Assembly: GCF_050296195.1 (NCBI RefSeq)
Contig: NZ_JBNKRB010000001.1
Origin: Gynuella sp050296195
GTDB taxonomy: Bacteria > Pseudomonadota > Gammaproteobacteria > Pseudomonadales > Natronospirillaceae
Strand: one strand, 5' to 3'
DNA: 64,000 bases
Shown here: positions 1 through 8,849 of the stretch, in pieces
Numbering within the stretch: position 1 is the first letter of the stretch
How the letters are laid out: every line of letters begins with the position of its first letter
Notes under the pieces: model-generated
Database searches by the model: none
Told to the model about the DNA's origin: nothing
What the model saw: the letters and a program-made list of their open reading frames with translations, nothing else
Translations under genes and position numbers: made by a program

Positions 1-392
1 AGCAGTTGAAGATCGACACCTTGATGATCACGAATAGCCTGCTCATATTGAGCGCACATGTGTTCCGGATCTGACGCCAGGCCATCGGGAACATGTGTGT
101 TTTCTATACGAATATCCACTCGCTCAAATAGATGTTTTTGCATGAAACTGCGATAGCTCTGATCGTGATCAGGCGCCAGTCCAACATATTCATCAAGGTT
201 AAAGCTAACGCATTGGGCTAATGAAACATCCCCCGCAGCCACAGCTTCCACCAACTTGTCATACAATTTCATGGGAGATGATCCGGTAGCCAGGCCCAGC
301 ACAGAATCAGGCTTGTTCTGGATCTGACGAATGATCAGTTGGGCACCATAAGCGGCGACATCATCACTATTGTTTAATATTACTATACGCAT
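1..392 (-). CDS. nagB: Glucosamine-6-phosphate deaminase (partial, C-terminus off window)
   Basis: Converts glucosamine 6-phosphate to fructose 6-phosphate and ammonia, the last step of GlcNAc catabolism in the cytoplasm. The minus strand reads from an ATG at 392 and stays open to the window edge, giving about 130 residues. It begins MRIVILNNSDDVAAYGAQLI and carries the family sugar-phosphate loop LGLATGSSP and the FNLDEYVGL motif with its catalytic Asp region. The start codon overlaps the end of nagA by 10 bp, so the two are translationally coupled. It is the last visible gene of nagK-nagR-nagA-nagB. The remaining half of the protein lies outside the window. Confidence 0.95.
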   Translation of the reverse strand, partial: MRIVILNNSDDVAAYGAQLIIRQIQNKPDSVLGLATGSSPMKLYDKLVEAVAAGDVSLAQCVSFNLDEYVGLAPDHDQSYRSFMQKHLFERVDIRIENTHVPDGLASDPEHMCAQYEQAIRDHQGVDLQL

Positions 393-1543
393 ACTGCTTC
401 TCCGATGCGGTGCTCCAGCAATTTTCCGTCTATCCAGGAATGGAGTACCGATTGCTTTTCGATATGTATCAAATTTGCGATATAGCCAGGCTTGATCCGG
501 CCTAATACGTGACCCAGGGATATCGCTTCTGCGGGATATACGGATGCCATTCGCAGAGCTTCCTCCAGCTCCATATTCAGATTCTCAACGAGGTAATGAA
601 CGGCATCCATTAAAGTTATGGCAGAGCCAGCCAGCGTACCTTGCTGATTGACCAGCATGCCTTGTTTTTCTCGTATTACCTGTCCGTTCAGCATGAACTG
701 TTTTTTATCAGTTCCGATTGTGCTCATGGCGTCTGATACCAGCAGCAGTTTTCCTTTTGGCTTACACCGCAGGGCTACTTCAATACTGTTTTTATGAACA
801 TGGAAACCATCCGCAATAATTCCCGCCCAGCATTGATCAGCAGCCAGGGCTGTGCCAAGCATGCCCGGCTCTCGCGCACTTTGCTGGGACATAGCATTGT
901 ACAAATGTGTAAATCCAGTCAGACCGGCTTTTATGGCAGCTCGAACCTGTTGATAACTGGCTTCACTGTGTCCTCCCCAAACGTGGTATCCCATTTGCCG
1001 GAGACTATGAATAAATTCACGATCAACCTGCTCAGGTGCCAGTGTCATGAGATGAACAGCCGGCCCGGCGGTGGCCAGTATTTCCAGGTCTTCGACACTG
1101 GGACTGCGAACAAAACGGGTATCATGAATGCCTCTACGGGCGGGGTTAAAAAAAGGCCCTTCGATATGAATACCCAAGATCTGACCAGGGTTCTGCTGGT
1201 GTGCCTTCTTCACTGCCCGGATACCACTTTCCACAACCTGAGGGGTATCACTGATCAATGTCGCCAAAATTGAGGTTGTACCAAACTGCCGGTGAGCATC
1301 GGCAATCTGAAATAGCGCCTCACTTTGTGTATGCTCGTTAAACAGCAGACCTCCTCCACCATTCACCTGCAGATCAATCAGACCCGCACAAATGAAACCG
1401 TCACGAAGTATGTGGTGAGGAATACCAGCGGGTACCTGGTTTACAGGGCAAAGCTGTTGGATGTTACCCGATTCAATGATCACCGCCTGGTCCGTCAGGA
1501 ATGTTTCACCGGTAAAAATACGCGGCGCAGAGACAGCATGCAT
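383..1543 (-). CDS. nagA: N-acetylglucosamine-6-phosphate deacetylase
   Basis: Removes acetate from GlcNAc-6-P to give glucosamine-6-P in the cytoplasm, directly upstream of the NagB step. The 386-residue length is usual for the family. Amidohydrolase-fold signatures appear in order: GLIDLQVNGGGG near residue 55, HIEGPFFN near 127 (metal-ligand Glu), GGHSEA near 190, THLYNAM near 212, GIIADGFHVH near 240 and LVSDAM near 268 (catalytic Asp). It starts 3 bp after the nagR stop and overlaps nagB, so it sits in the middle of a tight operon and is probably under NagR control. Confidence 0.96.
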   Translation of the reverse strand: MHAVSAPRIFTGETFLTDQAVIIESGNIQQLCPVNQVPAGIPHHILRDGFICAGLIDLQVNGGGGLLFNEHTQSEALFQIADAHRQFGTTSILATLISDTPQVVESGIRAVKKAHQQNPGQILGIHIEGPFFNPARRGIHDTRFVRSPSVEDLEILATAGPAVHLMTLAPEQVDREFIHSLRQMGYHVWGGHSEASYQQVRAAIKAGLTGFTHLYNAMSQQSAREPGMLGTALAADQCWAGIIADGFHVHKNSIEVALRCKPKGKLLLVSDAMSTIGTDKKQFMLNGQVIREKQGMLVNQQGTLAGSAITLMDAVHYLVENLNMELEEALRMASVYPAEAISLGHVLGRIKPGYIANLIHIEKQSVLHSWIDGKLLEHRIGEAVCV

Positions 1544-1546
1544 AAG

Positions 1547-2320
1547 TCAGACTTCCAGTTTTAATTCAGTGACCAGGTCGTATAAATCACCGCGAAAATA
1601 GCAGCGGGTAAATTCGACTGGTCGGTTATTGTGGTCAAAGGCCTTTCGTTCGAGGTAGAGAACAGCATCGCCAGGTGATATTTGGAGAAAGCTCGCTACC
1701 TGGGAATCGCAGTTCTGGGCAGCAATACTTTGCAGCGCCCGAACCGGCCGGGCCTGAAATCTTTCGAGCGCCTCGTATAAGGATTCATCGATACTGTCGA
1801 GACTTTCCAGCAACCGTGCCGGCGTGGCAGCCAGCTCAAACGCAATGGGAACATCGTTAGCGTTTCGTACCCGGGTCAACCGGAATATTTTTTCTCCAAA
1901 AGACAGATTAAGTGCCAGTGCTTCTTTGGGCGATGGCGCAACATGTTCACGGTTTACCCACAGAGAACTGGGTTTCATTCCCCGGGCATGCATGTCATCG
2001 GTAAAACTGTTCAGGACGGCCAGATTTTTCTGAATCGGAGGCGTTTTATTGGCCTTGATGATGGTACCCGCCCCCTGATGCTGCTCCAGCAACCCCTGAT
2101 GTTCGAGGTTGTCGATGGCTTTGCGCAGAGTCACTCTGGAAACACCCAACGCGGCCGCAAGATCACGCTGCGGCATCAGAAAGTCGCCTTCTTTTAACAA
2201 TCCTTCAGCAATGGCCAGCGTCAATGTTCGGGTCAGCTGCACGTACAAAGAACCGGAGTGATTTGGATTAGGCTTTAAGAATTCAATCAGCTTTTGCTGC
2301 TCTTTAGATGTCACCGTCAT
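1547..2320 (-). CDS. nagR: GntR/HutC-family regulator of the nag operon
   Basis: Transcription factor of 257 residues. The N-terminal winged helix-turn-helix (about residues 20-90) contains MPQRDLAAALGVSRVTLRKA, the typical GntR recognition region. The rest is a UTRA effector domain of the HutC subfamily. Its position between nagK and nagA, overlapping nagK by 4 bp (ATGA), makes it the likely local repressor responding to GlcNAc-6-P or GlcN-6-P. DasR/NagR relatives work that way; the effector here is inferred from context. A candidate operator is the direct repeat near 3244-3260 in front of nagK. Confidence 0.88.
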   Translation of the reverse strand: MTVTSKEQQKLIEFLKPNPNHSGSLYVQLTRTLTLAIAEGLLKEGDFLMPQRDLAAALGVSRVTLRKAIDNLEHQGLLEQHQGAGTIIKANKTPPIQKNLAVLNSFTDDMHARGMKPSSLWVNREHVAPSPKEALALNLSFGEKIFRLTRVRNANDVPIAFELAATPARLLESLDSIDESLYEALERFQARPVRALQSIAAQNCDSQVASFLQISPGDAVLYLERKAFDHNNRPVEFTRCYFRGDLYDLVTELKLEV

Positions 2321-3198
2321 GCAGACACCCCCTCACTGGCCAGCAATAGTGCGCCACTTAATGGATCACCCACTGGTTCAACCAAATATTGCTGGAATTC
2401 CTCGGTTAAATAACGGCGGACAAACTCCGATAACCCTCCCAATAACGCGATGGGTTGGTGATTAAACGCATGCATGGAGGTTAATAACGAGCGAATGATA
2501 TTCTGTTGCTCGGTAACGATTGTCAGTGCATGTCGGTCATCCTGTGCTGCGTATTCCACCACCCGGACCGCCAATTCAGCCATGTGCGCCGGAGACACCT
2601 GTTGAAAAGCCTGTACCATATGTTCTGCCCGATACCGATAGTCCACAGCCATGGCATGAGTCATCTCTGTATGAGGAATAATGCCGTCCAGCGCATCGAT
2701 GGTCAGCTGATACAGTCGTAACCCCAGCCAGGCACCGCTGCCGGTATCCGCAAATGGAAATCCCCAACCGCTCCAGGACCGGGTTTGGTTCCCGGCAATA
2801 GACCAGCCACTGATGCCAGTCCCGATAATCAGAATACTGCCATCAGCACCTGCATGGGCACCCAGGCAGGCAACGTGGGAGTCGCTGACACACCGGGCTC
2901 TGGCGAACGGATGCTGCCACTGCTGCAGGAAATCGACAGCCGTCGGCATGGCACCCCCCGCCAATCCGATACCAGCATAGATCCGCTGCATTGCCTGACC
3001 GTCCAGACCAGCCTGTTCCAGTGCCTGATCGACCGCCTGCATGATGGATTCAAGGGTTCCATAAGGGTTGGAATACACATTGGCACTACCAGATAGCCCG
3101 TTGCCAATAATGGTTCCGGAGTGATCCGTCAGGCGCACACGGCAATGGGTGCCGCCGCCATCAATGCCTAGAAACAGAGGTTCATGAGTTGCCGTCAT
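2317..3198 (-). CDS. nagK: N-acetylglucosamine kinase (BadF/BadG/BcrA/BcrD ATPase family)
   Basis: ASKHA-fold sugar kinase that would phosphorylate GlcNAc taken up without a PTS, feeding NagA. The phosphate-1 loop LFLGIDGGGTHCRVRL is at the N-terminus. SDSHVACLGAH (catalytic Asp region) and the phosphate-2 motif IIGTGISGW follow. I prefer the ATG at 3198 (protein begins MTATHEPLFLG), which places the loop about 10 residues in. An in-frame GTG at 3213 is an alternative; neither start has a clear Shine-Dalgarno. It is first in the operon and overlaps nagR by 4 bp. Substrate is assigned from neighbours: the family also includes glucosamine kinases. Confidence 0.87.
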   Translation of the reverse strand: MTATHEPLFLGIDGGGTHCRVRLTDHSGTIIGNGLSGSANVYSNPYGTLESIMQAVDQALEQAGLDGQAMQRIYAGIGLAGGAMPTAVDFLQQWQHPFARARCVSDSHVACLGAHAGADGSILIIGTGISGWSIAGNQTRSWSGWGFPFADTGSGAWLGLRLYQLTIDALDGIIPHTEMTHAMAVDYRYRAEHMVQAFQQVSPAHMAELAVRVVEYAAQDDRHALTIVTEQQNIIRSLLTSMHAFNHQPIALLGGLSEFVRRYLTEEFQQYLVEPVGDPLSGALLLASEGVSA

Positions 3199-3243
3199 GG
3201 GTGCATACACCACTGAAATTGATTTGCTATGGCTTATTTAAAG

Positions 3244-3260
3244 ACCAATACAATACCAAT
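3244..3260 (-). promoter_or_regulatory. Possible NagR operator: direct repeat ATTGGT-N5-ATTGGT
   Basis: Read on the minus strand, two ATTGGT hexamers are separated by 5 bp, about 45-60 bp upstream of the preferred nagK start. The position suits an operator of the downstream nag operon. It is a direct rather than inverted repeat, which is atypical for GntR dimers, so the assignment is weak. Confidence 0.25.
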
Positions 3261-3481
3261 TGAAGCCAAAATGGGGGATAACTTTTATAAAATGAGTATC
3301 AGGCAAAATCTCAAATATGTGGATTGAAGCCAGAAAATTAGGATAAATAGCGAATCAATGACCTGATCAACAGGGTGTTATATGCTCAAAACCATATCTC
3401 TACACTGGTCTTTAGATGTATACCTTTCACATGCCAGTTTAATCCTTATGCCTGATTCAGGCGAATCAGGCGGCCATCCAC

Positions 3482-3769
3482 TTACTGATCCACCCAATCC
3501 ATGGTCTGAATGTTTTCCTTGTGGGCAAAACGGACAAAATGACTTTCGATGATATCTTTGGCTTTTTCCAGATCACTCTGCTGTTGCACCTGAATCTGTA
3601 CATGCAGCGCATCCGGTTTTGCCAGCAGTTTGACGGGTCCGATCGGCAGTTTGCATTCGCCGCGCTCATCATCAAAAGAGACTTCAATACGATGCGCAAA
3701 ATGCTTGCACAGTTTTTTGATATACAGGCTGGCAGATGGAGTGGGAACCGTTGCGGTGGTAATGAACAT
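3482..3769 (-). CDS. DUF2218 domain protein
   Basis: Small cytoplasmic protein of 95 residues from the ATG at 3769 (MFITTATVPTPSASLYIKKL), chosen because AAGGAAAA lies just upstream. An in-frame upstream ATG at 3787 lacks such a site. The sequence follows the DUF2218 pattern: KLCKHFAHRIEV near the N-terminus, GxCxxPIGP-like ECKLPIGPVKLLA in the middle, and SHFVRFAHKE near the end. The biochemical function of the family is unknown. Members are often found near iron-uptake genes, and the upstream gap (3770-3979) holds AT-rich partial palindromes resembling degenerate Fur boxes. Confidence 0.82.
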   Translation of the reverse strand: MFITTATVPTPSASLYIKKLCKHFAHRIEVSFDDERGECKLPIGPVKLLAKPDALHVQIQVQQQSDLEKAKDIIESHFVRFAHKENIQTMDWVDQ

Positions 3770-3979
3770 AGTCGTTTTCCTTATCAATCATCAAGACAGC
3801 AACAATATTGGGTTCACGGGTCTTTTTATTAAACGATAATTCATATCATTTACATTTATAAAATAATGAGATTGTCATTTCTGTCGCAGCCATCATTGCT
3901 GGCTCACAATGCCCATAAATCATTTGATGAAAAGTTCATCTACATGCTGTAATCCTGTCTTCAGCAGGCGGGAGGTCAT

Positions 3980-5161
3980 ATGGGTATTGATAAACATAAA
4001 ATCAGAGCAGAGACTCCTGGAACCCGATCAGTCCTGCACCTCAATAACGCCGGTTCCTCACTCATGACAGAACCGGTACTCAAAACCCAGCTTGATTATC
4101 TTCGGTTGGAAGCCGAAATCGGTGGCTACGAAGCCGCCGCACTCAGAGCAAATGACCTAGAACGCGTATATCAATCAGTGGCTGATCTGATTCATGGTCA
4201 GCCAGAAGAAATCGCCATTGTCGAAAACGCATCTGTAGGATGGATGATGGCATTTTATGCCATCCCGTTTGCGGCTGGAGACCGAATCCTGACAGCTGAA
4301 GCAGAGTACGCCTCTAATTACGTAGCCTACCTGCACATGGCACGGATAAAAGGCGTGCAGATTGACGTTATTCCTTCCAATGAATATGGAGAGGTCTGTC
4401 TGCAGGCACTCGAAGAGATGCTGGATGAGCGCGTTAAACTGATTTCAATTACCCACGTACCAACCAATAGCGGACTGGTCAATCCGGTTGCCGCCATCGG
4501 CGCTATTGCCCGTCGTCATAATATTCTGTTTTTGGTGGATGCGTGCCAGTCTGCCGGGCATTTACCCCTGGATGTTACAGACATCCAATGTGACATTCTC
4601 ACGGCCACCGGTCGCAAATATCTGCGCGGCCCTCGCGGAACAGGGTTTCTATATGTACGCTCAGAACAAATCGCCCGGTTACATCCTCCAATGATTGATC
4701 TGTTTGGCGCCCAATGGAGCAGCGCCGATCAATACACCCTGCGCCCGGATGCCCGTCGCTTCGAAAACTGGGAAAACAATTACGCTGCCAAGTTGGGTTT
4801 GGGTAGGGCTGTCGACTATGCTCTGCAACTTGGAATCGATGCCATTGCACGGGAAATCACCCGACTGGCGAGCAGGTTACGGGCACTACTCGCAGATCTA
4901 CCGGCAGTAGAGCTTCGGGATATTGGTCGTCAACAGTGTGGCATCGTCAGTTTTTCTGTAACAGGCCGTGATGCCCTGGAAATTCGAGACCAGTTACGCG
5001 CCCAAGCGATTCATCTCAGTGTGAGCCATCCCTCCAGTACCCTTATTGATGCCACCCGGCGGCAATTGCCCAATTTGTTACGAGCCTCCGTACACTATTA
5101 CAACAGTGACGAGGAATTGGAGCGATTCATCCTGGCCCTGTCCAATCTGCTCAAGGGCTGA
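3980..5161 (+). CDS. Class V aminotransferase-fold PLP enzyme (cysteine desulfurase / selenocysteine lyase-like)
   Basis: Cytoplasmic PLP-dependent enzyme of 393 residues with a strong Shine-Dalgarno (GGGAGG) 5 bp before the ATG. Class V signatures are visible: LHLNNAGSSL near residue 20 (substrate/PLP entry), SITHVPTNSGLVNPV near 155, FLVDACQSAGHLPLDV near 178 (Asp contacting the pyridine nitrogen) and TGRKYLRGPRGTGFLY near 210, whose Lys should form the Schiff base. The family covers cysteine desulfurases, isopenicillin-N-epimerase-like proteins and other lyases. I see no IscS/SufS-type partners here, so the substrate is not assigned. It stands alone between divergent neighbours. Confidence 0.85.
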   Translation: MGIDKHKIRAETPGTRSVLHLNNAGSSLMTEPVLKTQLDYLRLEAEIGGYEAAALRANDLERVYQSVADLIHGQPEEIAIVENASVGWMMAFYAIPFAAGDRILTAEAEYASNYVAYLHMARIKGVQIDVIPSNEYGEVCLQALEEMLDERVKLISITHVPTNSGLVNPVAAIGAIARRHNILFLVDACQSAGHLPLDVTDIQCDILTATGRKYLRGPRGTGFLYVRSEQIARLHPPMIDLFGAQWSSADQYTLRPDARRFENWENNYAAKLGLGRAVDYALQLGIDAIAREITRLASRLRALLADLPAVELRDIGRQQCGIVSFSVTGRDALEIRDQLRAQAIHLSVSHPSSTLIDATRRQLPNLLRASVHYYNSDEELERFILALSNLLKG

Positions 5162-5474
5162 AAGCAGCCACTCTGGCGATGATCAGAAACTTAATACCTG
5201 CAGTTGGTCATATTCATCACAACGTTTGCCTGTACTAAAGAATGAAATAAAAACTCCAAAGCAGATTGAATTGAAATTTCACTTTCATTAGTTTAGTTGG
5301 TTCGAGTGGATCGTTGAGTATGTAGTCCCAGGGAGTTTGCAATAACCTCGAACCGACGCGTACCTCTGTTTGTTTTTGATGCGTCCTGAATATCTGCGTT
5401 CGGTGCCATCTGTTATCCCACTGAAATATTGCCCCGTTAGACTCGCGTTCCCATAACAACAACAGTGAGTGTTT
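5162..5474. other. Intergenic, 313 bp, no gene
   Basis: No supported ORF, RNA or repeat. It separates the PLP enzyme from the secreted lectin protein and presumably carries the latter's promoter. Confidence 0.5.
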
Positions 5475-7166
5475 ATGAACCCGTTTTTTAATCGTTATTC
5501 TGTATCTCTGTTATGTGCTCTCAGTATGGGTCACAGCCAGGCCGCCAGCGGAGAATTCTCGACTCTGACTTACAATGTCGCAGGCTTGCCGGAAATTATC
5601 TCCAGCGCGGAATCAAACCGCCAGGAAGCGACCGAGCAAATCAGCTGTTATGTCAATGCATTCGATATCGTGAATGTGCAGGAAGATTTCAATTACCATG
5701 CGACCTTATACGATACCTGTAATGATCACCCTTACCGGTCACCCACCTCTGGCGGTGCGGCTATCGGCAGTGGACTGAACACCATGAGCCGGTTTTCCTA
5801 TGAAGACTGGGCGCGGGTCAGATGGAACGACTGCTCGGGGGTAGACTGCCTGACACCGAAAGGATTTACGCTGGCCAGAACGCAGCTTCAGGATGGCGTG
5901 TTTGTGGACATCTATAACCTGCATACTCAAGCCCAGACCGAGCCTAATGATCTTGCCGCCCGTCGCGCCAACCTGTTGCAACTGGCGAGTTATATCGAAC
6001 TGCATTCGGCCGGTAATGCGGTCATTATCATGGGCGATACCAACACCCGTTACACCCGCAGTGGCGACAACATCCGTGAATTTCTGGACCGAGGGTTCAG
6101 TGATGCCTGGCTACAACTGGTGCATACCGACGATATTCCCGCATCAGGTGCTGATGCCCTGGTTTGCAGTCCTGCAGTGACAGATGCCAATTGTGAAATC
6201 GTTGATAAGGTTCTCTATCGGGATAATGGCTATCTGCAGCTACAGCCCTATGCCTACGGGGTGCGGGAAGATGCCCTGACCAATGACGGTCTGGAATTAT
6301 CTGACCACCGCCCGATTGAATCTGGGTGGACATACGAAACCAACGACCTATGGCGCTTCAGTGAACGCATAGGTGGTGCATATGGACTGGAGTTCAACGA
6401 TTATGCCTTGTTACCACAACACCCCGTAGTTCGGAAAATCGGCCTACGGGCCGGGCGCCGGCTCGACCAGATTCAAACCAGTCTGGCATCCGGTTACGTT
6501 ATGACCCACGGTGGCGAGGGTGGCACAGCATACGATCTGACGTTTACAGATGGCGAGTATCTACAGTCGGCTACGTTCTGTGTCGGCCAGTACAGTAACC
6601 ATAGCCGTATTTTTTATGCCAGCCTGACCAGCAACCAAAACCGCACGCTCAGCGCCGGTTCCCATACTGATGACTGCACCACGTTCACGGCTCCTGAAGG
6701 TTGGAATATTGTCGGGTTTCATGGCCGCAGCGGTGATGAAATTGACAAGCTCGGTGTCATCTACGCTCCACTCAAATCTTCATCAGTGCAGGCCGGTTTT
6801 CAGCCCCTGGTCAACGCAGCATCCGGTCAGTGTCTTGATGTCACCAATGGCAACATGGCGGAAGGCAACAATGTGGGGTTGTGGTATTGCTCCGGGGAAG
6901 CCTGGCAACAGTGGAATTATGACCCCCACAGCGGCCTGATCCGCAATCTCCAGGATGCTGAATATTGTCTTGATAACTCGGGATCATTTAGCGATGGAGC
7001 TAACCTGATCATTGCCAAATGCCGGGGCAATGCCAATCAGCGTTTCAATATCAGCAGCACAGGCGCAATTGCCATGCGTACCATGCCCAAACTGGTCATC
7101 GAAGCAAATGGCAGCCAGGCCACCCTGAAAACATTGACCAGCAGTAACCAGCAGTACTGGCAATAA
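5475..7166 (+). CDS. Secreted endonuclease/exonuclease/phosphatase-fold protein with jacalin-like and ricin-type lectin domains
   Basis: Exported multidomain protein of 563 residues starting at ATG 5475 (an in-frame GTG lies 6 bp upstream). A signal peptide ends near HSQAAS. Residues about 20-285 form a DNase I/sphingomyelinase-type EEP fold: TLTYNVAGLPE, VNVQEDF (metal-binding Glu), the HTQAQ region, IIMGDTNTRY (catalytic Asp/Asn) and the closing SDHRPIESGW. Residues about 295-435 resemble a jacalin-like beta-prism lectin (IGGAYGLEFND, GGEGGTAYDLTF, GFHGRSGDEIDKLGVIY). Residues about 445-563 are a ricin B beta-trefoil with repeated CLDV/QQWNY-type motifs. EEP members include nucleases and phospholipases C; two lectins suggest targeting to glycans or host cells. 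The actual substrate is not decided. Confidence 0.85.
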   Translation: MNPFFNRYSVSLLCALSMGHSQAASGEFSTLTYNVAGLPEIISSAESNRQEATEQISCYVNAFDIVNVQEDFNYHATLYDTCNDHPYRSPTSGGAAIGSGLNTMSRFSYEDWARVRWNDCSGVDCLTPKGFTLARTQLQDGVFVDIYNLHTQAQTEPNDLAARRANLLQLASYIELHSAGNAVIIMGDTNTRYTRSGDNIREFLDRGFSDAWLQLVHTDDIPASGADALVCSPAVTDANCEIVDKVLYRDNGYLQLQPYAYGVREDALTNDGLELSDHRPIESGWTYETNDLWRFSERIGGAYGLEFNDYALLPQHPVVRKIGLRAGRRLDQIQTSLASGYVMTHGGEGGTAYDLTFTDGEYLQSATFCVGQYSNHSRIFYASLTSNQNRTLSAGSHTDDCTTFTAPEGWNIVGFHGRSGDEIDKLGVIYAPLKSSSVQAGFQPLVNAASGQCLDVTNGNMAEGNNVGLWYCSGEAWQQWNYDPHSGLIRNLQDAEYCLDNSGSFSDGANLIIAKCRGNANQRFNISSTGAIAMRTMPKLVIEANGSQATLKTLTSSNQQYWQ

Positions 7167-7191
7167 TGTTGTTCTGAATATCATTCAGACG

Positions 7192-7215
7192 GGCCTGGAT
7201 GTCGCTTTCCAGGCC
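7192..7215 (+). terminator. Hairpin downstream of the EEP-lectin gene
   Basis: Inverted repeat GGCCTGGA / TCCAGGCC with an 8-nt loop, 26 bp after the stop codon. No proper T-run follows, so intrinsic termination is only possible. Confidence 0.4.
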
Positions 7216-7331
7216 TGCTTTCATGCCGCCTCCTGTTTGTCGATATTTTAGAAAACCGCGGGCATGTCACTCATGGCAGCAGTATTCTTATATCCCCATA
7301 TCCGACGCTCCCACCCCGAGGCAAAATATCC

Positions 7332-7787
7332 ATGAAAACCATCCGCCATAGCGCCAGTTTCGACATATCACAGTCTATCGACCAACTGTTTCCACTGTTC
7401 AGCCCGGAAGGTGAAACCAAATGGGTGCCAGGATGGGAATATACCAATGTGATGGGAACCACAAAGCTCAGCGAAGACTACGTATTTATCACCGGTCATC
7501 ACGACCATAAAGCAAACGATGCCATCTGGATCGTCAAACGCTACGATCTCCGAAAGCACCATGTTCAGTTTTATAAGATTGAGCCTGGAGACAAAGTAGG
7601 TATTGTGACCGTGGATTGCACCGAACTGCCACTGAACCATACCCGGGTTGAAGTGGGCTATGAATATATCGCGCTTGGTGAGTCTGGAGAGACATTTATC
7701 GCCGAATTCACCCAAGAAGTTTATGATGAATTTATTGACGAGTGGAAAACGTTACTGACGCGATATTTCAAACAACATACGTTATAG
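7332..7787 (+). CDS. SRPBCC-fold (START-like) protein
   Basis: Small soluble protein of 151 residues. It opens with SASFDISQSIDQLFPLFSPEGETKWVPGWEY, the pattern by which SRPBCC/polyketide-cyclase-like lipid-binding proteins begin. A beta-rich middle and a long C-terminal helix (FTQEVYDEFIDEWKTLLTRY) complete the helix-grip fold. No catalytic residues can be named. It is followed after 10 bp by a GFA-family gene, suggesting co-transcription. Confidence 0.7.
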   Translation: MKTIRHSASFDISQSIDQLFPLFSPEGETKWVPGWEYTNVMGTTKLSEDYVFITGHHDHKANDAIWIVKRYDLRKHHVQFYKIEPGDKVGIVTVDCTELPLNHTRVEVGYEYIALGESGETFIAEFTQEVYDEFIDEWKTLLTRYFKQHTL

Positions 7788-7797
7788 GTACCACTGC

Positions 7798-8196
7798 ATG
7801 ATTCGAAAAGTAGGCAATACCGACATAAAACCTGTTCACCGGGCCAGCTGCCATTGTGGCGCAATAGAAATGGAAATCACTTTACCCAATGGTATCGTTA
7901 ATCCACGGCGCTGCAATTGTTCCATTTGCCGGCGAAAAGGAGCCATTATGGCTACCACCACCGAAGCCGATATTCACATCACCAAAGGCCATGAGGCGCT
8001 GAAGCTTTATCAATTCAACACCCTTACCGCCAAACATTATTTTTGCTCGATATGTGGCATCTATACGCACCACCAGCGGCGCTCCAACCCTCAGGAATAC
8101 GGTTATAACGTTGGCTGCCTGGAAGGCGTTGATCCATATGCGCTGGGGGAGGTACCGATGGGTGACGGGGTCAACCATCCTGCAGACCGAAACTGA
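7798..8196 (+). CDS. GFA-family (glutathione-dependent formaldehyde-activating-like) zinc protein, 132 aa
   Basis: Members bind zinc through paired Cys motifs and are annotated from the Gfa S-hydroxymethyl-glutathione synthase, although most homologues have no proven activity. Seen here: ASCHCGAIEMEI at residues 16-27, RRCNCSICRRKG near 37-48 and HYFCSICGIYTHHQ near 80-92. The length is typical. It lies 10 bp after the SRPBCC gene and 48 bp before a second, diverged GFA gene, so three small genes form a probable operon. Confidence 0.85.
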   Translation: MIRKVGNTDIKPVHRASCHCGAIEMEITLPNGIVNPRRCNCSICRRKGAIMATTTEADIHITKGHEALKLYQFNTLTAKHYFCSICGIYTHHQRRSNPQEYGYNVGCLEGVDPYALGEVPMGDGVNHPADRN

Positions 8197-8244
8197 CATT
8201 ACGGCCGACAGCATCCAATCAAACGAATGCATAAGGAGATGATG

Positions 8245-8757
8245 ATGAGCAATACCCAATGGACACCCATGGAAGGTGGTTGCGATTGTCAACACATCCG
8301 CTATCGCATCGAAGCCCGGCCGTTATTTGTACACTGCTGTCATTGTCGCTGGTGCCAACGGGAAACCGGCAGTGCATTTGCTTTGAATGCCATGATAGAA
8401 AGCCGGCAGGTCAGTTTGCTATCCGGCCATCCGGATTTGGTCGATACCCCGACTGAGAGTGGTCTAGGCCAACAAATTGCCCGCTGTCCACATTGCCATA
8501 TCGCCGTGTGGAGCCATTATGGTGGCGCCGGGAAGCTGATTTCGTTCGTCCGTGTAGGCACTCTCGATGATCCGGACCAATTGCCTCCGGATATCCATAT
8601 ATTCACCGAATCCAGGCAGCCATGGCTCTCATTGAGCGGTGATACGCCGATCGTGGAGCAGTATTACAAACGGGAACAGTTCTGGCCACCCGAGAGCCTG
8701 CGACGCTTTCAGCAGCTGATACCTGAGATAGCGGCGTACCGGGCGTCACGGCAGTAA
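8245..8757 (+). CDS. Second GFA-family zinc protein
   Basis: About 170 residues. Four in-frame ATGs (8227, 8239, 8242, 8245) are present; AAGGAG at 8233-8238 favours 8245 (MSNTQWTPMEGG) or 8242. Zinc motifs are GGCDCQHIRYRI, VHCCHCRWCQRETGSAF and CPHCHIAVWSHYGG, which are more canonical for GFA proteins than those of the preceding gene. The proteins share the fold but little sequence, so recent tandem duplication is unlikely. A hairpin-rich convergent region follows. Confidence 0.86.
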   Translation: MSNTQWTPMEGGCDCQHIRYRIEARPLFVHCCHCRWCQRETGSAFALNAMIESRQVSLLSGHPDLVDTPTESGLGQQIARCPHCHIAVWSHYGGAGKLISFVRVGTLDDPDQLPPDIHIFTESRQPWLSLSGDTPIVEQYYKREQFWPPESLRRFQQLIPEIAAYRASRQ

Positions 8758-8782
8758 TTTTCTATACGCTGCAGATATAAAA

Positions 8783-8803
8783 ACAGGCCGGTAAACGGCC
8801 TGT
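8783..8803 (-). terminator. Intrinsic terminator of the PL4 lyase gene
   Basis: Hairpin ACAGGCCG-gtaaa-CGGCCTGT. Read on the minus strand it is followed by a run of Ts, so it serves the PL4 lyase gene. A second perfect hairpin, CCTGCCGG-aagaga-CCGGCAGG, lies at 8819-8840 between it and the lyase stop. Confidence 0.75.
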
Positions 8804-8849
8804 AAGTACTACTGAATACCTGCCGGAAGAGACCGGCAGGCACTGAATA

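Noticed and set aside
3840..3890. Fur boxes upstream of the DUF2218 gene
   Set aside because: GATAATTCATATCAT and AATGAGATTGTCATT are AT-rich and partly symmetric but do not match the 7-1-7 consensus, unlike the clear box at 51701.
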